The notes under the pieces are model-generated. The model saw only the letters and a list, made by a program, of their open reading frames with translations, ran no database searches and was not told where the DNA came from. DNA of 64,000 nt, taken from NCBI RefSeq assembly GCF_005250615.1, contig NZ_SULM01000008.1, positions 186,001-250,000 of the forward strand. The letters are read 5' to 3'. Source of the DNA: Pseudomonas rhizoryzae. GTDB lineage: Bacteria; Pseudomonadota; Gammaproteobacteria; Pseudomonadales; Pseudomonadaceae. This document shows positions 35,819 to 44,919 of the stretch, piece by piece; position 1 is the first letter of the stretch, and the number at the start of each line of letters is the position of its first letter. A program made the translations under genes and the position numbers.

Positions 35819-36931
35819 CTATTGCTGGATCGTCGCCTGGTTGCCCTGGCCACTCTGGCGCAAGCTGAGGCTGTTGCCTGTGCTCAATTGGCTGATGACG
35901 GCGCGCTGGCCGAAGCCCTGCTGGCTCGCCTCGACCTGGGCGGCGCTCAGCAGGCTGGCGGAGAAGGCGTGACCATCGCCGAGTTGGGTGACGCTGAGTT
36001 CGATGTCGTCGCCGTCCCCATTCGCCCTGAACGCATTATCGTTGCCCGTGCTGACGAGGGTCAGGCGTGCATCGTCGCCACCGATCAGTACCCCGGCGGT
36101 GTTGCGGTTGCCCTGCTGCTGGAGATCTAGGCTATTGCCCACGCCGGTGACGAGCAGCTCGGCGGTATTGTCATCGCCGCGCTGGACAGCGCTAATGCGT
36201 TGCGGCCGATCCCCGAGCCCGTTCTGCTGGACGCGGGCGTCGTTGCGATTACCGGTCTGGATCAGCCGGAGCTCCTGTTGCCGCGCCCCCTGGCGGGCGC
36301 CGGCATAGTTGTCATCACCGCGCTGTTCGACCAAAGCCTGGTTGGCCGCACCGCCCTGCAGCAGATCGACCTCGTTGCGCGCGCCCAGGCTCAGCACGTC
36401 CTGCCTATGATCGTCGCCTACCTGTTTTAGGCGCGAGCGGCTGCCGCTGTCGCGACCGTCCTGGAACAGCTCGATACCGTTGCGCGCCCCGGCCTGCTCG
36501 ATGAGCATTCGCTGGTCGTCGCCCCCCTGGCGTACCAGCGTTTCGTTGAGCAGACCGTCTTGGACGATTTCCACCTGGTTGCGCTGGCCATGGCCCTGGT
36601 AGACGTAGGCATGGCTCTGGCTGGTCTCGCGCTGGTCGATGGCGACCTCGCGGGCGCCGCCCGCGGCCTGGGTGACGTTGGCGAAGTTGCCGAGGCCGCC
36701 TTGCTCGACGCGGGTGCGGTCGCCCTGGGAGGCGCTCTGGGTGAGATAGGCCTGGCTGGCGCGGCCGCTCTGGACCACCTCCAGCCTGCCCTGACGGGTG
36801 TCGGCGTCCTGGGTCAGGAAGGCGCCCAACTGGTCGCCACGCTGATCCACGAGGGTCTGGTTGTCCAGTGCCCAGGCAGGGCTGGTCAGGCCGAGCAGGC
36901 CCAGGCAGGTGAGGAATTTGGGGATGGGCAC
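35819..36931 (-). CDS. Secreted curlin-repeat protein (orphan CsgA/CsgB-like)
   Basis: A 370-aa protein from GTG 36931; no ATG is available between this site and bioD, and this start gives a signal peptide ending PAWA. The mature part consists of about 15 repeats of 20-23 residues with the curlin spacing Q-x-G-x-x-N and a following Q, for example QRGDDNTAEL, QTGNRNDARVQQNGLGD and QQQGNRNTAGV, ending RQSGQGNQATIQQ. Curlin repeats stack as amyloid beta-strands. No csgE, F or G exporter genes are next to it, and aspartate/arginine content is higher than in classic CsgA. It follows bioD by 76 bases on the same strand. Confidence 0.75.
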   Translation of the reverse strand: MPIPKFLTCLGLLGLTSPAWALDNQTLVDQRGDQLGAFLTQDADTRQGRLEVVQSGRASQAYLTQSASQGDRTRVEQGGLGNFANVTQAAGGAREVAIDQRETSQSHAYVYQGHGQRNQVEIVQDGLLNETLVRQGGDDQRMLIEQAGARNGIELFQDGRDSGSRSRLKQVGDDHRQDVLSLGARNEVDLLQGGAANQALVEQRGDDNYAGARQGARQQELRLIQTGNRNDARVQQNGLGDRPQRISAVQRGDDNTAELLVTGVGNSLDLQQQGNRNTAGVLIGGDDARLTLVSTGNDNAFRANGDGDDIELSVTQLGDGHAFSASLLSAAQVEASQQGFGQRAVISQLSTGNSLSLRQSGQGNQATIQQ

Positions 36932-37007
36932 TGGGGCGATCCGGCGGCGGCAGACAGGGCAGTCTGCCGCCGCTCCGGCCCTGCGGCCATCGTCCGAAAG
37001 ACTGATA

Positions 37008-37688
37008 TCAGCCGGGCAGGCGTAGGTGCGCGGCGACCGCGGCCGGCGTGGCCACGGCCAGGTTCGGCACCGTGCCCAGGCAGGGCGCGGGCAGGCGTTC
37101 GTGCAGGGTGGCGAGGTTGTCATCCAGGCGCAGGGTGGCCGGGGCCACCAGGTTGGCTACCCAGCCGGCCAGGGGCAGGCCATCGGCGAGAATGGCCTCG
37201 GCGCTGAGCAGGGCGTGGTTGATGCAGCCCAGACGCACCCCGACCACCAGAATCACCGGCAGGCCCAATTCGCGGGCGAGATCGGACAGCGACTCGTGGC
37301 CGGCCAGGGGCACGCGCCAGCCGCCAGCGCCTTCCACCAGGGTGAAGTCGGCGCCCAGGGCGAGGATGCGCCGTACCGGCGCGGCCAGGCTGGCGACGCT
37401 GAGGTCGATGCAGGCCTCGCGCGCCGCCAGGTGCGGGGCGATGGCCGGTTCCAGGGCGATGGGATTGATGTCGGCATAGGCGAGCGGCAGCGAGGTCTCG
37501 CCCAGCAGCGCCAAGGCGTCGCCGTTGCGCAGACCCTCGGCGGTGCGTTCGCAGCCGGAGGCCACCGGCTTGACCCCGGCGGTGGCGAGGCCCTGCTGGC
37601 GGGCGCGGTGCAGCAGGCCGGCGGCGATGGTGGTCTTGCCGATCTCGGTATCGGTGCCGGTGACGAAGTAGGCAGGCATGACGGTCAT
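37008..37688 (-). CDS. bioD: Dethiobiotin synthetase BioD
   Basis: A 226-aa ATP-dependent carboxylase that forms the ureido ring of dethiobiotin. The P-loop is [12 protein letters not shown] near 8-19, with [11 protein letters not shown] near 120 as the second substrate motif. The start ATG 37688 overlaps the bioC stop by 4 bases; ATG 37679 (MPAYFVTG) is also possible. Last gene of bioB-F-H-C-D. Confidence 0.94.
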   Translation of the reverse strand: MTVMPAYFVTGTDTEIGKTTIAAGLLHRARQQGLATAGVKPVASGCERTAEGLRNGDALALLGETSLPLAYADINPIALEPAIAPHLAAREACIDLSVASLAAPVRRILALGADFTLVEGAGGWRVPLAGHESLSDLARELGLPVILVVGVRLGCINHALLSAEAILADGLPLAGWVANLVAPATLRLDDNLATLHERLPAPCLGTVPNLAVATPAAVAAHLRLPG

Positions 37689-38470
37689 TCCTTGCGCAGC
37701 AGGACGTAGATCACCTGGTAGGTGGCGGGCAGGCCGGCGGGCTGGCGCAGGCCCTCGTAGGCCTGGGTGAAGGCGGCCAGCCGCTGCCGACCGGTGAGCC
37801 CCTGGGGGCGCCCCTGGTTGAGGTTGTGCGCGCCTATGGCCTTGAGGTGCTGGGTGAGGGCGCGTAGATCGGGGAAGTGCAGCCGCTCGGGCGCGACCTC
37901 CAGCGTCAGCACCTGCAGCCCGCTGGCGGCCGCGGCCTCGGCATAGGTGGCCTGGGAGCGGAAGCGATTGACGTGGACCCGGTCGTCCACCTTAGCCCAG
38001 CTCTGGCGCAACTCCTCGAGGGTGCCCGCGACCAGGCTGCTGAAGGCCAGCACACCGCCCGGTCGTAGGCTACGCCGCGCCTCGGCGAGTACGGCGGGCA
38101 AGTCGGCGCACCACTGCAGGGCCAGGCTGGAAAGGATGAGGTCGCAGCAGTCGTCGCGCAGCGGCAGGTGCTCGGCGTCGGCGGCCAGGTAGTGCTGGGC
38201 GCCGGCGCCTTGCTGGCGGGCGTGGCGGAGCATGCCGGTGGCCAGGTCCAGGGCCAGGCCTTCACTGTGGGGATGACGCTGGGCCAGGGCCCGGCTGCAA
38301 TAGCCGGTGCCGCTACCCAGGTCCAGCCAGCGCTGGGGGGCCAGGGTCGGAAGCCGGGCGAGGAGGCCGTCGGCGACCCGGCGTTGCAGCAGGGCGGCGC
38401 CGTCGTACTGCGTGGCGGCGCGGGAAAAGGACAGCGCCACCTGGCGCTTGTCGGGCAATACGTCAGCCAT
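37685..38470 (-). CDS. bioC: Malonyl-ACP O-methyltransferase BioC
   Basis: A 261-aa SAM-dependent methyltransferase starting pimelate synthesis by methylating malonyl-ACP. Start [23 protein letters not shown] at 38470 overlaps bioH by 8 bases (ATG 38482 is an alternative). Motif I is [14 protein letters not shown] near 48-61; [30 protein letters not shown] near 118-147 is BioC-typical. Confidence 0.93.
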   Translation of the reverse strand: MADVLPDKRQVALSFSRAATQYDGAALLQRRVADGLLARLPTLAPQRWLDLGSGTGYCSRALAQRHPHSEGLALDLATGMLRHARQQGAGAQHYLAADAEHLPLRDDCCDLILSSLALQWCADLPAVLAEARRSLRPGGVLAFSSLVAGTLEELRQSWAKVDDRVHVNRFRSQATYAEAAAASGLQVLTLEVAPERLHFPDLRALTQHLKAIGAHNLNQGRPQGLTGRQRLAAFTQAYEGLRQPAGLPATYQVIYVLLRKE

Positions 38471-39188
38471 CTCGTCCTGCATAGATGAATTCACGGATGC
38501 GGGTGGCCACCTCGTCCGGGCGCTCCAGGGGCAGGCCATGACTGGCGTGCTCCAGGACCTCGACCTGGGCGCTGGGCAGTTCGTCGCGCAAGGCCTGGGC
38601 GGCCGTGGCCGGGACCAGGGCGTCATGGGCGCCGAACAGGTGCAGCTGGGGGCCGCTGAAGGCTTGCAGGGCGGCGCGGGTGTCCAGGCGGGCGAGCAAC
38701 TCCAGGCCGGCCAGGACCACCTCGGGATCGACCTCGGGCAGGGTCACCTGCAATTGGCGCGCGAGGGTGCGGCTGTCGCGGGCGCCCTGGGCCACCAGCA
38801 GGGTGAAGCGCCGGAGGGTCTGATCGGCGTCCAGCGAGCAGGCTTCGAAGAAGTCGGTGAAAACGCTGCGCGCCATGGCGGTCTGCCAGCCGGCGCGGGC
38901 GACAAAGCAGGCGTTGCTGGCCAGGGTGACCAGGCCATGTACGCCTTCCGGGCGGCGCAGGGTGAATTCGCTGGCGAGCATGCCGCCCAGCGACCAGCCG
39001 GCCAGCCAGACGCCGTCGGCGATACGGGCTTCCAGGTCGGTGAACCAGTCCTGGGTATCGGCCAGCGCCGGCAGGGGCTCGATCAGCACGTCGAGGAAGG
39101 GCGCCTGCTCGGCAAGTTCGTCACGCAGGGGCTCCAAGGGGGCACTGCCCAGGCCCCAGCCGGGCAGCAAGATCAGGGTATCGCGCAT
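38463..39188 (-). CDS. bioH: Pimeloyl-ACP methyl ester carboxylesterase BioH
   Basis: A 241-aa alpha/beta hydrolase that demethylates pimeloyl-ACP methyl ester. Oxyanion region LLPGWGLGS near 7-15, nucleophile serine in [10 protein letters not shown] near 67, acidic residue in FGAHDALVP near 195 and His in HASHGLPLE near 222. It sits between bioF and bioC, 7 bases after bioF. Confidence 0.92.
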   Translation of the reverse strand: MRDTLILLPGWGLGSAPLEPLRDELAEQAPFLDVLIEPLPALADTQDWFTDLEARIADGVWLAGWSLGGMLASEFTLRRPEGVHGLVTLASNACFVARAGWQTAMARSVFTDFFEACSLDADQTLRRFTLLVAQGARDSRTLARQLQVTLPEVDPEVVLAGLELLARLDTRAALQAFSGPQLHLFGAHDALVPATAAQALRDELPSAQVEVLEHASHGLPLERPDEVATRIREFIYAGRDG

Positions 39189-39195
39189 CGGTCGG

Positions 39196-40371
39196 TCACT
39201 TATCCGCGTCGGGCGGTAATTCGGCCATGGCCTGGGCCAGGGCGTCGAGCAAGAGGTCCACGTGCGCTTCGCGATGGACCGCCGTCAGGGTCACCCGCAG
39301 GCGGGCGCTGCCGGCCGGTACGGTGGGCGGGCGGATGGCGGTGACCAGAATTCCGCGCCGGCGCAGGGCGGCGGAAAGTGCGAGGGCGCGCGCGCTGTCG
39401 CCGACCAGGATGGGCTGGATCGGCGTGGCGCTGAGCATAAGGTCCAGGCCGAGGGCCGTCGCGCCCCTGCGGAATCTCTGGATCAAAGTGTGCAGGAGCT
39501 CACGGCGCCAGCCCTCTTCGCGGACGAGCTGCAGGGCGGCGAGGGTGGCGCAGGCCACCGCCGGCGGCTGGCTGGTGGTGTAGATGTAGGGGCGGGCGAA
39601 CTGGATCAGCGTCTCGATCAACTCTTCGCTGCCGGCGACGAAGGCCCCGGCGGTGCCGCAGGCCTTGCCCAGGGTGCCGACCAGCACCGGCACCTGGCTC
39701 TGGTCCAGGCCGAAGTGCTCGGCGATGCCGCCACCGGTGGCACCCAGGGTGCCGATGCCGTGGGCATCGTCCACCAGGGTCCAGGCGCCGTGGCGCTGGG
39801 CCACCGCGCAGAGCTCGGGCAAATCGGCGAGATCGCCGTCCATGCTGAAGACGCCGTCGGTGACCACCAGGGTGTCGCCCTCGGCCTTGGCCAGACGCGT
39901 GGCCAGACTGGCGGGATCGTTGTGCAGGTAGCGGGCGAAGCGCGCGCCGCTGAGCAGGCCGGCGTCGAGCAGGGAGGCGTGGTTGAGGCGGTCTTCCAGC
40001 ACCGTATCGCCGCGCCCGACCAGGGCGGTGACGGCGGCCAGGTTGGCCATGTAGCCGGTGGAGAACAGCAGGGCGCGCGGACGGCCGGTGAGTTCGGCCA
40101 GGGCTTCTTCCACCTGGTGATGGGGGCTGCTATGACCGATCACCAGATGCGAGGCGCCACCGCCCACGCCCCAGCGCTCGGCGCCGGCGCGCAGGGCGGC
40201 GATCAGCGCGGGGTGGTTGGCCAGCCCCAGGTAATCGTTGCTGCAGAAGGCCAGCAGGGTTTCCCCATCCACCACCACCGCGGGGCCCTGGGGCGCGTCC
40301 AGCAGCGGGCGGCGCCGGTAGAGGTGCGCGGCGTGACGCTGGGCCAGGCGGGCGGCGAGGTCGAAGGCCAT
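39196..40371 (-). CDS. bioF: 8-amino-7-oxononanoate synthase BioF
   Basis: A 391-aa PLP enzyme joining pimeloyl-ACP or pimeloyl-CoA with alanine. Landmarks: [13 protein letters not shown] near 48-60, [17 protein letters not shown] near 198, and the PLP lysine in [17 protein letters not shown] near 237. Length is normal. It follows bioB across 143 bases filled mainly with two family C repeats, which probably remain in the mRNA. Confidence 0.95.
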   Translation of the reverse strand: MAFDLAARLAQRHAAHLYRRRPLLDAPQGPAVVVDGETLLAFCSNDYLGLANHPALIAALRAGAERWGVGGGASHLVIGHSSPHHQVEEALAELTGRPRALLFSTGYMANLAAVTALVGRGDTVLEDRLNHASLLDAGLLSGARFARYLHNDPASLATRLAKAEGDTLVVTDGVFSMDGDLADLPELCAVAQRHGAWTLVDDAHGIGTLGATGGGIAEHFGLDQSQVPVLVGTLGKACGTAGAFVAGSEELIETLIQFARPYIYTTSQPPAVACATLAALQLVREEGWRRELLHTLIQRFRRGATALGLDLMLSATPIQPILVGDSARALALSAALRRRGILVTAIRPPTVPAGSARLRVTLTAVHREAHVDLLLDALAQAMAELPPDADK

Positions 40372-40397
40372 TGGGCTGTCTCGGTGGCGTTTAACGG

Positions 40398-40500
40398 CCC
40401 CTCACCCCGGCCCTCTCCCAGGGGGAGAGGGGGCAGAGCGGGGCACGAGTGGGCGGCAGGGTTTCCCCTCACTCCAGCCCTCTCCCAGGGAGAGAGGGGG
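40398..40500. repeat. Two family C repeats between bioB and bioF
   Basis: 40398-40433 and 40465-40500 carry CCCTCACCCCGGCCCTCTCCC followed by GGGGGAGAGGG (one with small changes). Same family occurs at 42016, 48087, 50015 and in the cluster at 54856-55153. Confidence 0.85.
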
Positions 40501-40514
40501 TATCTGGCGCGGGG

Positions 40515-41564
40515 TCAGGCGGTGGCGGCGTCGTAGAAGAGTTCGCTGTTGCGTTGTTCCACCAGGGCCTGCTCGATGGCGGCCTGGTGCACCTCGTCGG
40601 CGTGTTCTTCGCGGGCTTCGGGCTGGATGCCGAGGCGGGCGAACAGCTGCATGTCCTTGTCGGCCTGGGGGTTGCCGGTGGTCAGCAGCTTCTCGCCGTA
40701 GAAGATGGAGTTGGCGCCGGCCAGGAAGGCCAGGGACTGCATCTGCTCGTTCATCTGCTCGCGACCGGCGGACAGGCGCACGTGGGACTTGGGCATGAGA
40801 ATGCGCGCCACCGCCAGGGTGCGGATGAAGTCGAAGGGATCGACGTCCTTTTCCTCGGCCAGCGGCGTGCCCTGGACCTTGACCAGCATGTTGATCGGCA
40901 CCGACTCGGGGTGTTCGGGCAGGTTGGCCAACTGGATCAGCAGGCCGGCGCGGTCATCCACCGACTCGCCCATGCCGAGGATGCCGCCGGAGCAGATCTT
41001 CATCCCGGCTTCGCGGACGTAGGCCAGAGTCTGCAGGCGCTCGCCGTAGGTACGGGTGGTGATGATGTTGCCGTAGAACTCCGGCGAGGTGTCCAGGTTG
41101 TGGTTGTAGTAGTCCAGGCCGGCGTCGGCCAGGGCGCGGGTCTGCTCCTGGTCCAGGCGGCCGAGGGTCATGCAGGTCTCCAGGCCCAGCGCCTTGACGC
41201 CCTGGACCATCTGCAGGACGTAGGGCATGTCCTTGGCGGACGGGTGCTTCCAGGCGGCGCCCATGCAGAAGCGAGTGGAGCCGATGGCCTTGGCCTCGGC
41301 GGCCGCCTCCAGCACCTTCTGCACCTCCATCAGCTTTTCCTTTTCTAGGCCGGTGTTGTAGTGGCCGGACTGGGGGCAGTACTTGCAGTCTTCCGGGCAG
41401 GCGCCGGTCTTGATCGAGAGCAGGGTGGAGACCTGCACGCGATTGGGATCGAAGTGCTGGCGATGCACGCTCTGGGCCTGGAACAGCAGGTCGTTGAAGG
41501 GCTGCTGGAACAGGGCGCGGACTTCGGCGAGAGTCCAGTCGTGACGCAGGGCGGTAGCGCTCAT
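40515..41564 (-). CDS. bioB: Biotin synthase BioB
   Basis: A 349-aa radical SAM enzyme inserting sulfur into dethiobiotin. Start [10 protein letters not shown] at 41564; the frame upstream to 41783 is only open. The 4Fe-4S cluster motif is [17 protein letters not shown] near 56-72, and 2Fe-2S cluster ligands are expected around C100, C131 and C191 with the conserved Arg in VRLSAGRE near 260. First gene of the biotin operon. Confidence 0.96.
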   Translation of the reverse strand: MSATALRHDWTLAEVRALFQQPFNDLLFQAQSVHRQHFDPNRVQVSTLLSIKTGACPEDCKYCPQSGHYNTGLEKEKLMEVQKVLEAAAEAKAIGSTRFCMGAAWKHPSAKDMPYVLQMVQGVKALGLETCMTLGRLDQEQTRALADAGLDYYNHNLDTSPEFYGNIITTRTYGERLQTLAYVREAGMKICSGGILGMGESVDDRAGLLIQLANLPEHPESVPINMLVKVQGTPLAEEKDVDPFDFIRTLAVARILMPKSHVRLSAGREQMNEQMQSLAFLAGANSIFYGEKLLTTGNPQADKDMQLFARLGIQPEAREEHADEVHQAAIEQALVEQRNSELFYDAATA

Positions 41565-41650
41565 GGGAGATCCTCGAGACGGAAAACGGCCGGTTGCCGG
41601 AGCGGGGCCATAGAATGCGGTCGACCTTAGCCGAAGTCTTGGTCGACTAC

Positions 41651-41667
41651 TGTTCATAAATTGAACA
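41651..41667. promoter_or_regulatory. Palindromic candidate operator of the biotin operon
   Basis: Perfect inverted repeat TGTTCA-TAAAT-TGAACA, 87 bases before bioB, overlapping an AT-rich -10-like TTTATG. It is not the E. coli BirA operator (TTGTAAACC arms). GTCGAC palindromes at 41620 and 41642 flank the promoter side. Confidence 0.5.
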
Positions 41668-41701
41668 ATTGCCGGATTTTTTGCAGGGGATTGACGGAGT
41701 C

Positions 41702-42012
41702 GTAGGTTAGGTTGAGCGCACGCGAAGCCCAACAGGCAGGGCGATACCTCGCTTGTTGGGCTTCGACGGTGAAGCCGTCTCAACCCAACCTACGGTGCCG
41801 CGGAAGTGCGTAGGTTGGGTTGAGCGCCAGCGAAGCCCAACAGGATTGGCATGGCGCTAGTTGTTGGGCTTCGACGATGAGGCCTTATCAACCCAACCTA
41901 CGATGCCGAGGAGTTGCGTAGGTTGGGTTGAACGCCAGCGAAGCCCAACGGGGTTGGCATGGCGCTAGTTGTTGGGCTTCGACGATAAAGCCGTCTCAAC
42001 CCAACCTACGAG
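41702..42012. repeat. Three near-tandem family B inverted-repeat units
   Basis: Units at about 41702-41796, 41809-41907 and 41917-42012. Each has arms GTAGGTTGGGTTGAGCG and CTCAACCCAACCTACG and inner arms GAAGCCCAAC/GTTGGGCTTC. The second and third are most alike (shared GGCATGGCGCTAGTTG loop), suggesting local duplication. Confidence 0.88.
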
Positions 42013-42015
42013 CTA

Positions 42016-42050
42016 ACCCCTCTCCCCCTGGGAGAGGGCTGGGGTGAGGG
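42016..42050. repeat. Family C repeat downstream of the phospholipase D gene
   Basis: CCCCTCTCCCCCTGGGAGAGG then GCTGGGGTGAGGG, the inverse orientation of the bioB-bioF copies. It may act as a terminator-like hairpin just past the stop codon at 42057. Confidence 0.8.
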
Positions 42051-42056
42051 AGGCCC

Positions 42057-43607
42057 CTAGAGCAGCCGCTCCAGCCCCACCGCCTTGACCACCCAGGCAT
42101 TGAAGCGGCGCCAGGCGCTGCCGGGTTCATGGTGCAGCACCCGCGGTTGGCCGTCGCGCTCGGTGACCCATTCCAGGTGCGCCCGGCCCCGGTCTTCGAC
42201 GCGTTTCACGGTGTAGGACACGCTCGGATCCATGCCCTGCAGCATCAGCTGGCGCAGGCGACCGGTGAGGACCGGGCTGTCCACCAGGATGCCGACCTCG
42301 GTGTTCCACAGCACCGAGCGCGGATCGAAGTTGAAGGAGCCGATGAAGGACCAGCGCCCATCGATGGCCAGCGCCTTGCTGTGCAGGCTGGATTCGGATT
42401 CGCCGAAGCGGTAGGGCAGGGCGGATCTCTGCTGGTCCGGGCGGGCACGCAGCTCATAGAGCTTGACGCCCTCGGCCAGCAGCGCGGTGCGATAGGGCGC
42501 GTAGCCGGCATGCACGGCCGGCACGTCGGTGGCTTCCAGGGCATTGGTCAGCACCCGTACGTCGACGCCCCGGGCTGCCAGGCCGCCGAGGTAGCTCACG
42601 CCCTGGTCCATGGGCACGAAGTAGGAGGACATCAGCAGCAACTCATGCTGGGCGCCATCCATGACCGGTTGCAGTTGGTGGGTCAGCAACAGTTGCCAAT
42701 CCGGTTCGTCCTCGGCCAGCACCTTGCGCGGGGCATCCCAGAAGGCCTGGGCAGGGGCCCAGGTCAGTCCCCGCAGCCAGTTGTCGAGTTGCGGGGCGGT
42801 GGCGTAGCGGCGCAGGCGGTTGTACAGCGCCAGGTTGTGGGTGCGTTCGCTGTCGAGATAGTCATGCAAGCGCGCGCGCAGCCGCACCAGGGCGCCGGCC
42901 GACGGTTTGAACCAGCGCAGGCGGCGCGCCGGTTGGCTCAGGGGGCTGTTCCAGTACTGGTCGAAGCTGGTGCCCAGCTGGCGCGCCACCGGACCGGCGG
43001 CGAGCAGGTCGAGGTCGGTGAAGTTCATCTCCGGGCGGGCATCGAAATACTCGTCGCCCAGGTTGCGGCCGCCGACGATGGCCACGCTGTCATCGGCCAG
43101 CCACAGCTTGTTGTGCATGCGCCGGTGCTGCTGGTTGAGATCCATCAGTCGCCCCAGCGCCCGAGTGGGCCCAGTGCTGCGACCCAGGTGCAGCGGATTG
43201 AAGACGCGGATCTGCACGTTGGGATGGGCGGCCAGCACGGCGATCTGGTAGTCGTTGCCGTCGCTGCTGGTGTCATCGATCAGGAAGCGGATACGCACGC
43301 CGCGATCCGCCGCCTTGAGCAATTCGTTGACCAGCAGGCGCGTGGTCAGGCCGTCGTGGACGATGTAGTACTGGATGTCCAGGCTGCGCTGGGCCTTGCG
43401 GATCAGTTCGGCGCGGGCGGTGAAGGCGTCGGTGCTGGTTTCCAGCAGGCGCAGGCCCGACAGGCCAGGGTGACTGGCGCCGGCCGCGCGTACCTCGGTA
43501 TCCAGCGCAGTGCCCGCCGCGGGCAGCACCTGGGAGGCCGTACGGGGAATCGGCGTGGCGCAGCCGGCCAGCAGCGCCAGCAGCAGGGGGACGAGCAGAC
43601 GGATCAC
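42057..43607 (-). CDS. Phospholipase D/cardiolipin synthase-like lipoprotein
   Basis: A 516-aa PLD-superfamily protein from GTG 43607, with a lipobox LLAGC in the signal peptide. Two HKD motifs are intact: MHNKLWLADDSVAIVGGRN near 180 and LHSKALAIDGRWSFIGSFN near 410. The GTG overlaps the stop of the preceding FAD oxidoreductase by 4 bases (GTGA). Close relatives are annotated as phospholipase D family or cardiolipin synthase C-like, but they may hydrolyse periplasmic phospholipids instead. A frame extended to 44534 overlaps the neighbour and was rejected. Confidence 0.85.
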   Translation of the reverse strand: MIRLLVPLLLALLAGCATPIPRTASQVLPAAGTALDTEVRAAGASHPGLSGLRLLETSTDAFTARAELIRKAQRSLDIQYYIVHDGLTTRLLVNELLKAADRGVRIRFLIDDTSSDGNDYQIAVLAAHPNVQIRVFNPLHLGRSTGPTRALGRLMDLNQQHRRMHNKLWLADDSVAIVGGRNLGDEYFDARPEMNFTDLDLLAAGPVARQLGTSFDQYWNSPLSQPARRLRWFKPSAGALVRLRARLHDYLDSERTHNLALYNRLRRYATAPQLDNWLRGLTWAPAQAFWDAPRKVLAEDEPDWQLLLTHQLQPVMDGAQHELLLMSSYFVPMDQGVSYLGGLAARGVDVRVLTNALEATDVPAVHAGYAPYRTALLAEGVKLYELRARPDQQRSALPYRFGESESSLHSKALAIDGRWSFIGSFNFDPRSVLWNTEVGILVDSPVLTGRLRQLMLQGMDPSVSYTVKRVEDRGRAHLEWVTERDGQPRVLHHEPGSAWRRFNAWVVKAVGLERLL

Positions 43608-44884
43608 AGCAGGTCCTTGAGGCGATACCAGAGCATGCCCAGGGCCAGCAGCGGCGAGCGTAGGTGACGACCACCGGGAAAGCGCGCATGGGGCACCTGG
43701 GCGAAGAGGTCGAAACCGGCCGACTGGGCCAGGATGGCCTCGGCCAGCAGATGACCGGCCAGGTGGGTGGCATTGACCCCGTGGCCGGCATAGGCCTGGG
43801 CATGGAAGACGTTGGGATGCTCGCGCAGCCGGCCAATCTGCGGCAGGCGATTGGCGCCGATGCCGATCATGCCGCCCCAGGCATAGTCCACCCGGACATC
43901 GGCCAACTCCGGGAAGACCGCCAGCATCTTCGGCCTCATGTAGCCGGCGATGTCCTGGGGATCGCGCCCGGAGTAATGGCAGGCGCCGCCGAACAGCAGG
44001 CGGCGGTCGGCGGAGAGACGGAAGTAGTCCACCGCCACGTTCTGGTCGCAGACCGCGCGGTTGCCCGGCAGCAGCCGTGCGGCACGATCGACGGACAGCG
44101 GTTCGGTGGCGATCACGTAACTGCCGGCGGGCAATATCTGCGCGGACAGCTCGGGTTGCAGGTCGTCGAGATAGGCGTTGCAGCAGAGCACCAGGGTGTC
44201 GGCGCTCACCCGGCCACGGGCGGTATGGACGCGCACCTTGGGGCCGTATTCCAGGCGGGTGACCTGGCTGTCTTCGAAGAGTCGTACGCCCAGCGCCTGG
44301 GCCGCGGCGGCCTCGCCCAGGGCCAGGTTGAGCGGATGCAGATGACCGGAACCCTCGTCCACCAGGGCGCCCTGGTAGTGCTCGGAGCCGATCACCTCGG
44401 CCAGTTGGGTCTTGGGCACCAGGCGTAGCGGATGGGGATAGCCCAGCGCCTGGAGGGCGGCGTGCTCCTCTTGCAGGTGCTGCCAGTGGCGCGGCTTGTT
44501 GGCCAGGTCGGCGAAGCCCCAGGTGAGATCGCACTGGATACCGTGGCGGGCAATGCGCTCCCGGACGAGGTCCACCGCCACGAAACCCAGCCGCTTGAGT
44601 TCCCGTACGCCCTCGGCGCCCACCACCGGCTCGAACTGCTCGACGTCATGGCCGACGCCGCGGATCAACTGGCCGCCGTTACGACCACTGGCCCCCCAGC
44701 CGATGCGCCGGGCCTCCAGCAGCACCACCCGCGCCCCGCGCTCGGCCAGCTCCAGGGCGGTATTGAGCCCGGAGAAACCGCCGCCGACCACGCAGACATC
44801 GGCCTGGACCTCGCCCTCCAGGGGCGGAAACGTCAGCGTCTGGTTGGCGGTGGCGGCGTAATAGGATGGAGCGTGGGGCTGCAT
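43604..44884 (-). CDS. FAD-dependent oxidoreductase, gamma-glutamylpolyamine oxidase-like (PauB/PuuB)
   Basis: A 426-aa DAO-family flavoenzyme from ATG 44884 (MQPHAPSYYAATAN). FAD-binding motif VCVVGGGFSGLNTALELAERGARVVLLEA near 30-58, then GWGASGRNGGQL near 62-74, a PuuB/PauB hallmark. PauB enzymes oxidise gamma-glutamyl-putrescine or related polyamines. The polyamine regulator PauR is also coded in this window (49.4 kb), although not beside it. The gene overlaps the phospholipase D-like gene by 4 bases. Confidence 0.8.
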   Translation of the reverse strand: MQPHAPSYYAATANQTLTFPPLEGEVQADVCVVGGGFSGLNTALELAERGARVVLLEARRIGWGASGRNGGQLIRGVGHDVEQFEPVVGAEGVRELKRLGFVAVDLVRERIARHGIQCDLTWGFADLANKPRHWQHLQEEHAALQALGYPHPLRLVPKTQLAEVIGSEHYQGALVDEGSGHLHPLNLALGEAAAAQALGVRLFEDSQVTRLEYGPKVRVHTARGRVSADTLVLCCNAYLDDLQPELSAQILPAGSYVIATEPLSVDRAARLLPGNRAVCDQNVAVDYFRLSADRRLLFGGACHYSGRDPQDIAGYMRPKMLAVFPELADVRVDYAWGGMIGIGANRLPQIGRLREHPNVFHAQAYAGHGVNATHLAGHLLAEAILAQSAGFDLFAQVPHARFPGGRHLRSPLLALGMLWYRLKDLL

Positions 44885-44919
44885 GGAGGCGTCTGACTGA
44901 CCAGGGTGAGGGGGCAATC

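Noticed and set aside
41702-42012. Small CRISPR array
   Set aside because: Units are themselves inverted repeats with no unique spacers and the same unit occurs singly elsewhere.
42057-44534. 825-aa minus-strand frame covering the phospholipase D gene and most of the oxidoreductase
   Set aside because: The N-terminal 309 residues are an out-of-frame reading of the PauB-like gene; the lipoprotein start at 43607 is clear.
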